Positions 1 to 7,804 of a stretch of 64,000 bases of DNA are shown here, in pieces. Under the pieces are notes generated by a model that did not search any database, was not told where the DNA came from, and worked only from the letters and a program-made list of their open reading frames with translations. Position 1 is the stretch's first letter; the number at the start of each line of letters is the position of its first letter. The translations under genes and the position numbers were made by a program. Source of the DNA: a virus; the IMG/VR virus record IMGVR_UViG_3300033997_000136, positions 1 to 64,000 of that record, one strand, 5' to 3'.

Positions 1-34
1 CGAGAAGGGGTAACCCCCTTCTCTTATTTTTTGA
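1..34 (+). terminator. Intrinsic terminator at window start
   Basis: A GAGAAGGGG stem pairs with CCCCTTCTC across a short loop and is followed by TTATTTTTTG. This is the hairpin plus interrupted T tract seen after many genes in this window. It probably ends a + strand gene lying left of the window. Confidence 0.75.
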
Positions 35-46
35 CGGGACATGAAC

Positions 47-442
47 ATGGCGAAGTTATTAGCAACATTGGATACAGGTGGGTGGGTGCGAGACCCATTA
101 ACAATTGCAACGAAGTTAATGGATTATTATAAAGCAACAGAACACTCACAGTCCAATGAGTTTCAAGCAACAACGTATTCGTTGGCGTATTTAGTCCAAC
201 AGTACGGAAATAAACCTGAAGACTTTGCCAGTAATATGGAACGAGAGTTGCAAAGCATATTCGGTTCACATTTTGAAATGGCGACCGTAAGTGTTAGACC
301 CAATAAAGAAGGTGACGAAAATGGATATTTTGGTGTAGATATTGATGTAAAAATCCAACAGGGTGGAGAAAACTATTCCCTCGGTGCTTTACTCATTACA
401 TCGTCCAGTAACGTCATTAGTTATCAAATCAAAACTGCTTAG
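47..442 (+). CDS. Hypothetical protein, 132 aa
   Basis: I do not recognise this small soluble protein. The N-terminal half looks helical and the C-terminal half alternates hydrophobic and polar residues, as in a beta sheet. There is no signal peptide, membrane segment or catalytic motif. ATG codons occur at 41 and 47. I chose 47 because the purine-rich ACGGGA just upstream lies at proper ribosome-binding distance from it but only two bases from the ATG at 41. It follows a terminator directly and precedes another small gene by 18 bases, so the two are probably co-transcribed. The spacing and composition say it is real; the function is unknown. Confidence 0.75.
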   Translation: MAKLLATLDTGGWVRDPLTIATKLMDYYKATEHSQSNEFQATTYSLAYLVQQYGNKPEDFASNMERELQSIFGSHFEMATVSVRPNKEGDENGYFGVDIDVKIQQGGENYSLGALLITSSSNVISYQIKTA

Positions 443-460
443 TAAAAGGTATTAAAAGTC

Positions 461-1042
461 ATGCAAATTAATTTAGATTTACGGAACCATTTGATTACTC
501 GTTTAAATCAGTTACAAGCAAATGCGAATGATCTTGCTCATCAGCTTGAACATATGGTTACTGAAATTCGAGAAATCAGTAAAGTGATTATGACTATCCC
601 AGCGGTGATGTCTGAAACTCAGATGCAACAAATCATAGACAACATTCAACAGAATGGTGATATTGTTTTCTCAACTGACTTTAACCGAGCCACAGCTTTG
701 GGTTTTATTACTCACCATATTGAAGATGGTTCGCCGGTTTATACATTTGAATCAGTTCACGCTGAAATCACCGTAGAGACTGCTCCAATCTATCAACGTC
801 TGACCGAGATCTATTCTGCTGACGTTAAAGCAATTATGGACGCAACAGGCAGCACAACGGTCTGGTTCTATGTAAAACCAAAACCAGTCCCTGTTGTGGA
901 TGATACCCACGTAGTACAACAAACAACTGAACAGGTTGCTGTTGAAGCAGTGAAGACCGAAACAACCAATGTGGTTGTTGAATCTCAAAACGTAACGGAC
1001 CCAGTCCAAATTAACACAGCCGATGGCGGCACATCAGAATAA
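461..1042 (+). CDS. Hypothetical protein with N-terminal coiled coil, 193 aa
   Basis: The first 45 or so residues have a leucine and isoleucine heptad-like pattern that suggests a short coiled coil. A compact middle region follows. The last 45 residues are rich in V, T, Q and E and probably disordered. No enzyme motif is visible and I do not recognise a family. An AAAGG-like ribosome site precedes the ATG, and a strong hairpin terminator begins 8 bases after the stop. It sits with other short unknown genes ahead of the nuclease and SSB-like genes, which fits an early or replication-related block, but that is context only. Confidence 0.75.
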   Translation: MQINLDLRNHLITRLNQLQANANDLAHQLEHMVTEIREISKVIMTIPAVMSETQMQQIIDNIQQNGDIVFSTDFNRATALGFITHHIEDGSPVYTFESVHAEITVETAPIYQRLTEIYSADVKAIMDATGSTTVWFYVKPKPVPVVDDTHVVQQTTEQVAVEAVKTETTNVVVESQNVTDPVQINTADGGTSE

Positions 1043-1049
1043 ATAATAC

Positions 1050-1073
1050 GGACTCAGAGCATCCTCTGAGTCC
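1050..1073 (+). terminator. Hairpin terminator
   Basis: GGACTCAGAG and CTCTGAGTCC form a perfect 10 bp stem around a CATC loop, right after the 461-1042 gene. The T tract behind it is weak (CCTTAACCTTG), so it may be only partly terminating or may protect the 3' end. Confidence 0.65.
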
Positions 1074-1099
1074 TTAACCTTGTATGCGAGATTTTAACT

Positions 1100-1624
1100 A
1101 TGGCACATGTAAATCCACAACTTTTAGCAGAAGCCCGCGACACCCAGTTGTTAGATGACATCATTAACATTGGTGAGCGCAATCCACAAGTTCAGTTAGT
1201 CGACTTTAAGAAGTATGTGTTGCCTATGTTGGCAAATCCTGAAACTACCGACTTAAACTGGTATTTGGAAATGGTCGGTTCATGGTATCGTGGTTTAGAT
1301 ATCTATGACGGTGAAACACATGTATTCACAGTACCTCCTTTATTAACCCGCATTGAAACATTAGACAGTGCCGTGGATAAAGGTGAGACCGCCAACATCC
1401 TGGACCGTGCTAACCAGCAAACTCGTACACAACCTCGTGTTGGTATCGAAGCAATGCGAACTGTGCTTATGGAAAAAGTAAAGTTCTCCAGTGACGATGT
1501 TAAGTACAAAGAGATGTGGCGTGAGGTATTAACTACATGTGGCGTTGCATTGCCTGATGCAGCAAGTGAATCTAAAAGCTCGCCCGTAGTTAATCGTGAC
1601 AACTATGACAGCGAAGACCTGTAA
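1100..1624 (+). CDS. Hypothetical protein, 174 aa
   Basis: A mainly helical soluble protein with a serine- and aspartate-rich C-terminus that looks flexible. No recognisable domain, metal site or nucleotide-binding motif is present. Its 3' end overlaps the start of the SbcD-like nuclease gene by about 20 bases, so the two are translated from the same message and may be translationally coupled. That coupling is the only hint of function. An antisense open frame over this gene is a codon shadow. Confidence 0.75.
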   Translation: MAHVNPQLLAEARDTQLLDDIINIGERNPQVQLVDFKKYVLPMLANPETTDLNWYLEMVGSWYRGLDIYDGETHVFTVPPLLTRIETLDSAVDKGETANILDRANQQTRTQPRVGIEAMRTVLMEKVKFSSDDVKYKEMWREVLTTCGVALPDAASESKSSPVVNRDNYDSEDL

Positions 1625-2735
1625 CATCAAAGGGGTTACGTTATCGGATATTCACTTAGGCCACCGAAGAACACCGACTGAGTTCATTGCACGCAACTTA
1701 GAGAAGATGGTATTTACTCGCAATTATGCGGATTTAGATGTCATCTTTATTTCAGGTGATTTGTTTGACAGAACTTTACCATTATCAAGCGATGATTCCT
1801 TTGAGTCTATTCAATGGTTGGGTCGTCTCATTAATTTTGGTAAAGCAAACAAAATAGTGGTGAGGTTGTTAGAAGGGACACCAAGTCACGAGTGGAAACA
1901 AACTCGTATATTAGCCGCCATCAATGAAATTGCAGGCGGTGATTGTGATGTGAAGTGGGTCAGTACACTATCCATTGAACATCATGCTAAACTTGGTGTG
2001 TCTATTTTGTACATCCCTGATGAATGGTCACCAGACCCGGATGATACGTGGAAACAAGTTCAAGCGTTGTTAGCTTCTGAACAAATGACAAGTGTTGATT
2101 TTACCATCATGCATGGTCAATTCCCGTATCAACTTCCAGCTCATGTAAAAGCACCTACTCACGTTCCAGAACGTTATCAATCGATTACGAACTACCTATG
2201 TTTCTGTGGACATGTCCACACACATAGCGTACTCGGAAACATTGTTGTTCCAGGGTCGTTTGATAGACTTGTACATGGCGAAGAAGGTCCAAAAGGATTT
2301 GTAGAATGGACTGTTCGTTCTAAAGACAACTGGGATGTTTCCTTTGTTGAGAACAAAGGTGCAAAACGCTACGTGAATATTGATGTGAAAGGACAATCGC
2401 ATGAAGAGATGTTACTGACTATCGATGCACGTATCGCAGAACTTCCTGACGAGAGTCATATCCGATTAGAGACGTTTAAATCAGACCCAATAGCGGCTGT
2501 TCTTCAAACAGTACGCGTAAATTACCCACAGTTTGTTTGGTCAACACCTAAACTTGTTGATTCAGGAACCGACGTTGCCGAACCTATTATGGATAGGCGA
2601 ATGAAGTTAGAAACTGTGCCTATAAACCCACGCACACTTCCTGATTTGGTGAAAAACGAATTAGTTGCTCGTTCAGTTGATTCGACTACTGCTGAGTTTT
2701 GTTTACACCTGATTAGAGAAGCTTTACCTAAGTGA
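1605..2735 (+). CDS. SbcD/Mre11-like metallophosphoesterase (exonuclease)
   Basis: A calcineurin-like phosphoesterase of 376 aa, probably the nuclease half of an SbcCD/Mre11-type DNA repair or end-processing enzyme. Metal-binding motifs appear in order: SDIHLGH (residues 14-20), GDLFDR (51-56), GTPSHE (91-96) where most relatives have GNHD, MHGQF (H170) and GHVHTH (202-207). The C-terminal third is not recognisable and may hold the capping and partner-binding region. The start is ATG 1605, overlapping the previous gene; GTG 1596 is an alternative. No SbcC/Rad50 ATPase is present in this window, so its partner must be elsewhere or absent. The substituted GNHD motif makes full nuclease activity uncertain. 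Confidence 0.82.
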   Translation: MTAKTCNIKGVTLSDIHLGHRRTPTEFIARNLEKMVFTRNYADLDVIFISGDLFDRTLPLSSDDSFESIQWLGRLINFGKANKIVVRLLEGTPSHEWKQTRILAAINEIAGGDCDVKWVSTLSIEHHAKLGVSILYIPDEWSPDPDDTWKQVQALLASEQMTSVDFTIMHGQFPYQLPAHVKAPTHVPERYQSITNYLCFCGHVHTHSVLGNIVVPGSFDRLVHGEEGPKGFVEWTVRSKDNWDVSFVENKGAKRYVNIDVKGQSHEEMLLTIDARIAELPDESHIRLETFKSDPIAAVLQTVRVNYPQFVWSTPKLVDSGTDVAEPIMDRRMKLETVPINPRTLPDLVKNELVARSVDSTTAEFCLHLIREALPK

Positions 2736-2742
2736 TACACGT

Positions 2743-3600
2743 ATGAGTGATTATCAAACGCGTGAAATAACCACAGTCTCGGGTGTGGTTAGAACAGGAG
2801 GTACTTATGACTTATCGATTGGCACATCACTTGCCATAGAAGGGTTAATGGGTACTCATCCTGATAAACCTGCAAACGAAGCGGATGTACATACGGCGCA
2901 AGTCGTCGCTATTAATATCCGAACGTTAATTCGTAATGCATACGAAGCGTTGGGTGAGCAGAAAACCTACACGGGTTATCGGGATTTAGCTGATATTGTG
3001 TATGGTGAGATGGTGTATATTCAAGCCATCCTAAAAGAAGCCAACCCAAAGCTTACCATGAGCTTTTACTACAATAAACAAGAGACGCTTCTGAAGAAGT
3101 TTAAACCCTTATCGTTCAGGGTCGTTGCTACGCCAAAAGCAAAAGCAACGGAATCAACTTTAGATTCAGCGTTTAAGCACTTGCTTTATTTGTGTGATAA
3201 AAACATCTATGTTGCAGATATTGCTACCAATGAAATAAAAGAACAACCCGGAATAGTGATGCTATCACATTACATTCTGGATTTGTTGTTTATCATTGCA
3301 ATGCCATCTGCCTTTTTGTTGGAATCACATACTGGCGTAATGAAAAAGAAGACAGCGTGGGCAACAAAGCTTGGTGAAAAGGAAGCTGCAACGCTTCCGT
3401 TTTGCTTATTTACCATTCGTGTGTTTGGTGATAAGAGTAATGTACTTATGCCGCTTCCCGTTAAGTATCGTCGTGCTATCCTTGAGTTAGCGAAGAAGAA
3501 TCGGTGGTCAATGATTACCACTGTTGATAAAATGCGAATGAACATCAAAACTATTAATGATCAAGATATCCGTGATTTGTTATTATCTAACCTTGTGTAA
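2743..3600 (+). CDS. Hypothetical protein, 285 aa
   Basis: The gene lies 7 bases after the SbcD-like nuclease and ahead of the SSB-like gene, in the same direction, so it probably belongs to a DNA metabolism unit. The protein is mixed alpha/beta, with a hydrophobic stretch near residues 170-190 that is too weak to call a membrane segment. It has many lysines and a basic C-terminal third, which would suit nucleic-acid contact. There is no recognisable domain. The ribosome site before ATG 2743 is weak, which is common for coupled genes. Confidence 0.75.
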   Translation: MSDYQTREITTVSGVVRTGGTYDLSIGTSLAIEGLMGTHPDKPANEADVHTAQVVAINIRTLIRNAYEALGEQKTYTGYRDLADIVYGEMVYIQAILKEANPKLTMSFYYNKQETLLKKFKPLSFRVVATPKAKATESTLDSAFKHLLYLCDKNIYVADIATNEIKEQPGIVMLSHYILDLLFIIAMPSAFLLESHTGVMKKKTAWATKLGEKEAATLPFCLFTIRVFGDKSNVLMPLPVKYRRAILELAKKNRWSMITTVDKMRMNIKTINDQDIRDLLLSNLV

Positions 3601-3648
3601 AATAATACTATTACGCGCTATCTAATGTATCAAAACGGAGAATACGCC

Positions 3649-4425
3649 ATGAGCGAACAACAATCAGAAAGTCAGGGGTTTTTAGCGATACTGCGAAACC
3701 CGAAGTTTAAGTTACGTGCACCAAAAGTAGATGGGGGTCGCAGTAATCCCACGTTTGGTTTTGATGTCTACAAAGGTATTCCAAGTATCTCTGTATTTAC
3801 CAATCATCCTAACGATGAAGGTAAAAAACCTATTCGCATCGGTTTTTCATTAAACTGGTTTAAGATGTTAGTGAAGACCGTTCAAATGGTTGCCACGAAG
3901 TATGAACCAGGTACATCACGTGCTATCGCTTGTTACAGCGGCCAACCAGGTAACAAACAGAAAGTAGGTGACGTTGACATCGGTAAAGATTCCAACGGCA
4001 TTATGTACGTTGGCATTATTGTTGATGGTTATCACAAACAGCGCTGGCCAATCCAAGGCGACGGTTACCACACTATCCGCGATAGTCGTACAGGTGACAT
4101 CATTAAAGATTCTGAAGAGTCTTGTTTGCTGGCTGTGACCTATTTTGAGATGATTTATGAAATTGTCTTTGAACTGGTAGGTCGCACGTATGAAGAGCCA
4201 CCAAAGCAACAAGGTGGTGGTAAAGGCAACTACGGCGGTAATAAAGGTAATTACGGCGGCGGAAATAAAGGCGGGTACAACAACCGCGATAATCGCAGCG
4301 GTGGTTACAACAACAATGGAAATAACAACAATCGTCCACAAGGTGGCGGTGGTGGTTATGACCAATCAAACGACCGTGGTGGTCATTCGTTTGATGTTGA
4401 AATGGATGATGACATCCCGATGTAA
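3649..4425 (+). CDS. Single-stranded DNA-binding-like protein
   Basis: A 258 aa protein with a folded N-terminal region (about residues 10-180) rich in beta strands and aromatic residues, a G/N/Q-rich flexible linker (about 187-245) and the C-terminal tip MDDDIPM. This layout, OB-like domain, low-complexity linker and acidic DDDIP tip, is that of bacterial and phage SSB proteins, whose tip recruits partner enzymes. Here the last residue is Met instead of the usual Phe. ATG 3649 is preferred over ATG 3625 because CGGAG lies at correct spacing before it. A terminator follows. The N-terminal fold is inferred, not recognised by sequence. Confidence 0.72.
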   Translation: MSEQQSESQGFLAILRNPKFKLRAPKVDGGRSNPTFGFDVYKGIPSISVFTNHPNDEGKKPIRIGFSLNWFKMLVKTVQMVATKYEPGTSRAIACYSGQPGNKQKVGDVDIGKDSNGIMYVGIIVDGYHKQRWPIQGDGYHTIRDSRTGDIIKDSEESCLLAVTYFEMIYEIVFELVGRTYEEPPKQQGGGKGNYGGNKGNYGGGNKGGYNNRDNRSGGYNNNGNNNNRPQGGGGGYDQSNDRGGHSFDVEMDDDIPM

Positions 4426-4442
4426 GATGGTAAGTCCATATA

Positions 4443-4468
4443 AGGAGGAGAGAGAAATCTCTCCTCCT
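4443..4468 (+). terminator. Hairpin after SSB-like gene
   Basis: AGGAGGAGAG pairs perfectly with CTCTCCTCCT over six bases. It lacks a strong T tract, so it may act as a 3' stabiliser as much as a terminator. A promoter candidate follows 22 bases later. Confidence 0.6.
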
Positions 4469-4490
4469 GTATGATGTTGAACAAGATTAC

Positions 4491-4505
4491 AAACATACAT
4501 TATAA
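4491..4505 (+). promoter_or_regulatory. Candidate phage promoter element
   Basis: AAACATACATTATAA is identical to the element at 55953-55967 and close to those at 9501, 23325 and 58900. It lies 40 bases before the gp68-like start and just after a terminator hairpin, the expected place for a promoter. Which polymerase would use it cannot be told. Confidence 0.55.
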
Positions 4506-4544
4506 GAATGATATTCCCCACAGAATTATAAACAAGGACACCTC

Positions 4545-6116
4545 ATGCGATTCATCGATTTGACTTTACCGAATGATCCATTGACTAAAATAGCCATTGA
4601 GCATAATGGTCAGCAAATTCCATGGGATGTAACGTTTTACAATAAATCAAAGAACGTAAACTTTGACGGTATGTTCAGACATATCAACGACTATTTTAAA
4701 ACGCTATCTCCACAACAACAAGACACCATGTTTGAAACCTATCAGTCGATTAAAACAGCGATTAAAACGATGGTAGACGTGTTGGGTTTACAAACAGTGT
4801 TGATTCGTCTTGTTCGTAAGTTGTACGAACACATTGAGTTTAACAAACTACACGAATACGTTCGTGTATGCACAACACGCAGCATTCGTGTTCCATCGAC
4901 CATTAAGCACACGTACGCTGAATTGGAGATTTCTGAACGCAATCAAACGGAAAACAACTACCGCAGTAAAACGTATCTTTACGATGAATACGTAGAGCTA
5001 TTAACGCTGGCGTTAGCTTCTCGTTTGATGGCACCTGTGTGGGCTGAGTACATGACGACGTTGGATTCTACAATAAACAGTAACCACAAAGAGTTACATG
5101 CATTGAGTTTACTAAGTCGCACTGGATTACCGAATACAGCAGCGTATGTTCGTTTGCAGGAATATGTGGGAACCATCACGATTCAACAAAAGTCGCTTAC
5201 ATCAGCCATCATTGAAGGTTTAGGTACGTCACAAATGCCTGAATGGTTGTTAAGTAGTGTACTGGTTCGTAAGTTGACCATTGTTGAACTATCTAGTCAG
5301 CTCACTGAAAAGGCTGATGACAACAACGTAGTGAGTGTGGTTTGGAAGTATGTGAATAACATTATCAAATCCATTGACCGCAAACACACAGGGTACATTC
5401 GTGAAAAAGAAGTACCTCGTGATGATGGTGATGAACCAGATAGTAAATCGATTGTAGAGACGTACAAGATACGTGAAGCATTATCCGTAGGCGATATTAC
5501 AGCACCCTCTGTGTATGCTGAAGACCCATTCCGTATTGCTATTGACATTGACCCTACAATTCCTGATGAGTACATTCATTTGTCTTCAGGTATTTTAGAT
5601 GACAACACTGCACACATTCACTTTAGACCGTGGCAGTTTTACATGATGTCAATGATTATGGATAGTGTCTTATCGTGTCGTGCACCGATTGACATCAATC
5701 GTTTACCTATCTTAAGTTGTTTTGCAGCAGCTCAAGCGTTATTGTTTCATTGGGGGCATAAAGAATTGGCATTGCTCATTACAGCAAAGCAGGATGTTGA
5801 TTCTGAAGGGCGTTTATGTGGTGGGATAGAATCTCGCAATCGGATTCCAAATGAATACGTAGAAAAGTTTAAGCGATTGTACAAGTACAATCGTGTACAA
5901 GGGAGTTCTCGTTCAACGGATAGGCAAACTAACGTTGGATGTCGTTCTGTGGATGCATTTGCGTTAGAGCTGGTTCTTTGTGACTGGCGATTAACATGCG
6001 ATCCATGGTTCATCGAACAAGCTGACTTAGGTCATCACTTGCAACCTGACAATGTGATGATTGTTCCTGCAGACGTGCGGGTTCTGTTAGCTAAGTTTTT
6101 AGAACAAATAGCATAA
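4545..6116 (+). CDS. phiKZ gp68-like subunit of non-virion RNA polymerase
   Basis: A 523 aa soluble protein with no motif I can name. It is assigned from position and length. In phiKZ, gp68 (about 520 aa) is the fifth, phage-specific subunit of the non-virion RNA polymerase and precedes gp69, gp70, gp71-73 and gp74. Here the same order follows, and the last two are recognisable by sequence as beta and beta' pieces. It is mainly helical in the first two thirds. The ATG has an AAGGA ribosome site and a promoter candidate 40 bases upstream. Without a profile search the assignment is inference, though the synteny is strong. Confidence 0.62.
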   Translation: MRFIDLTLPNDPLTKIAIEHNGQQIPWDVTFYNKSKNVNFDGMFRHINDYFKTLSPQQQDTMFETYQSIKTAIKTMVDVLGLQTVLIRLVRKLYEHIEFNKLHEYVRVCTTRSIRVPSTIKHTYAELEISERNQTENNYRSKTYLYDEYVELLTLALASRLMAPVWAEYMTTLDSTINSNHKELHALSLLSRTGLPNTAAYVRLQEYVGTITIQQKSLTSAIIEGLGTSQMPEWLLSSVLVRKLTIVELSSQLTEKADDNNVVSVVWKYVNNIIKSIDRKHTGYIREKEVPRDDGDEPDSKSIVETYKIREALSVGDITAPSVYAEDPFRIAIDIDPTIPDEYIHLSSGILDDNTAHIHFRPWQFYMMSMIMDSVLSCRAPIDINRLPILSCFAAAQALLFHWGHKELALLITAKQDVDSEGRLCGGIESRNRIPNEYVEKFKRLYKYNRVQGSSRSTDRQTNVGCRSVDAFALELVLCDWRLTCDPWFIEQADLGHHLQPDNVMIVPADVRVLLAKFLEQIA

Positions 6117-6138
6117 TAAACCTAAAAAGGTAAACCTC

Positions 6139-7791
6139 ATGAGTCATAGTAACTTTTTAAACCAAAACGATACCGCAACGTTTGTGTGTAATAAGTCAGA
6201 GTGGCAACTCTCTGGTACATACGACGATATTCACTTGCGTCCGTTTGTTCCGCATTTTGATGGTCATATTCAAAACGAACTGGATGAAGCAACCGAAGGT
6301 GGTGCTAACTTCAGCCGTGAAGCATTAGTGGGTGTTGCTCCAAAGATTATTCAAATCTCCAGCGATGTTCACTGTGCAGCTCCTATTGTAAACGGGTTTA
6401 ACGAAGAACGTTACCATTTCTGTATTGACATCAGCCCACGGTCTCGTGGTGGTATTCAGTCAGACATGCGTTACATCTTAACTGGGTATTCGGATTATGC
6501 AGGTGCAAATGACCACGGTACACGCGGTGTCACTATTGACCCAGATTTGCGTCTGTACCTAAATGCAGCATATGTTGTTCGTGATACAGTTGCAGCGTAT
6601 GGTCACGGTGTTCATTCAGTAATTACTGAGTCTCACCAGTTCCTTCACAATCCAAAAGCAGCCAATGACTTCATGGAAAGCATTTCGCTCTTTGCACAGC
6701 GTCCTGAAGATGTGTTCGGTTTGATTGACCAAAACACAAACCCGCTGATGGACCGTGTTAACCAAAACGCAGGGTATCGTGTTGACGACTACAGAAACTC
6801 TGTAAACGTAAGCATGAAACGAAATCGTCGTGATATGAACACCAGCGCAGGTTGGTTATCTAACACGTTAGGTTCGTTTGCAAGTGCTGTGAAATCAAAC
6901 ACAGACACTGAAGACTCAGCGACGTTTGTTGGTGAAGATGATAACGTCTATTCAAAAGCTCGCGATAAAAGTCGTGAACGCAGTTTAGGTTCATCCCCTT
7001 TACTCAGAACGTTAGTTGTTAACTACGACTTAACCAAAAACGGTTATATCACGTACAGTGATTTGTGTGCAGTGATAGCTGACCTAGACCGCGTGACGGT
7101 GATTAACACACCATCGTACGGTTTATACAGTCGTGGTTCTCAGGAACACTGGCATGGCTCGGATGATGGTGCTGTGGCATGTCAAATGATTTTGACGCAG
7201 TTACCTTCTATCCTTCAGCGACACTGTATCGGTGCGTTTAGCTTTCATGCGACAAACACACTAACAAGTGCGCAGATTGCAATGTTACCTCGTGGAACCT
7301 ATGTCGATAGTTACGATGTAAGTTCATCCCACGTGATTACTCCGTTGTCGTTTGATAGCTTTGCAAGCAACGTAGATTTGAGTCAGGATATTTACATTGC
7401 GATGGAATCCATTGCGCGTGAAATCTTGGCACCATTGTCTATGAACCATCAACTGGACTACGATGTAACTGTAAACTGTGATATGTTAGGTGACACCAGT
7501 GTATCAATTAGCATTGGTGATGACAGAGCCATCACAGACAGAACAGCACCTAGCTTCTGCGACCACTTGTATTCGCCTAACTTAACTGACCAGCAATACG
7601 GTACAGAGGACATGTTAAGCGATGTATGCGACATGTTAGGTCATGTTCGTAAACGTGTGACCAGTTGGGAAAGTGAACCGCAAGAAATTATAACGAGCAC
7701 TCGTGATATCCCAGCACGCCATATTGCAGCGCGACAAGACCGTGCTCCAGTTCAAACACCAACACGCCCAGCGCGTCGTTCTTCATGGTAA
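6139..7791 (+). CDS. phiKZ gp69-like protein, candidate phage-nucleus import factor
   Basis: A 550 aa protein located exactly where phiKZ gp69 lies, between the gp68-like and gp70-like genes. From memory, gp69 homologues have been reported as Imp1/PicA, which license protein import into the phage nucleus. I cannot confirm the family by motif. The body looks globular and beta-rich. The last 25 residues are basic and proline-rich and end in RRSSW, closely matching the RRNGW end of the next protein. It is preceded by an AAGGT ribosome site, 22 bases after the previous stop, and is followed by the gp70-like gene after 13 bases. The role is inferred from synteny. Confidence 0.55.
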   Translation: MSHSNFLNQNDTATFVCNKSEWQLSGTYDDIHLRPFVPHFDGHIQNELDEATEGGANFSREALVGVAPKIIQISSDVHCAAPIVNGFNEERYHFCIDISPRSRGGIQSDMRYILTGYSDYAGANDHGTRGVTIDPDLRLYLNAAYVVRDTVAAYGHGVHSVITESHQFLHNPKAANDFMESISLFAQRPEDVFGLIDQNTNPLMDRVNQNAGYRVDDYRNSVNVSMKRNRRDMNTSAGWLSNTLGSFASAVKSNTDTEDSATFVGEDDNVYSKARDKSRERSLGSSPLLRTLVVNYDLTKNGYITYSDLCAVIADLDRVTVINTPSYGLYSRGSQEHWHGSDDGAVACQMILTQLPSILQRHCIGAFSFHATNTLTSAQIAMLPRGTYVDSYDVSSSHVITPLSFDSFASNVDLSQDIYIAMESIAREILAPLSMNHQLDYDVTVNCDMLGDTSVSISIGDDRAITDRTAPSFCDHLYSPNLTDQQYGTEDMLSDVCDMLGHVRKRVTSWESEPQEIITSTRDIPARHIAARQDRAPVQTPTRPARRSSW

Positions 7792-7804
7792 CAAGGAAAA
7801 CCTG

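Noticed and set aside
3916-4365. Long antisense frames (149 and 88 codons) over the SSB-like gene
   Set aside because: They mirror the G/N-rich repeats of the real gene, have no ribosome site and give unnatural V/T/I-rich proteins.
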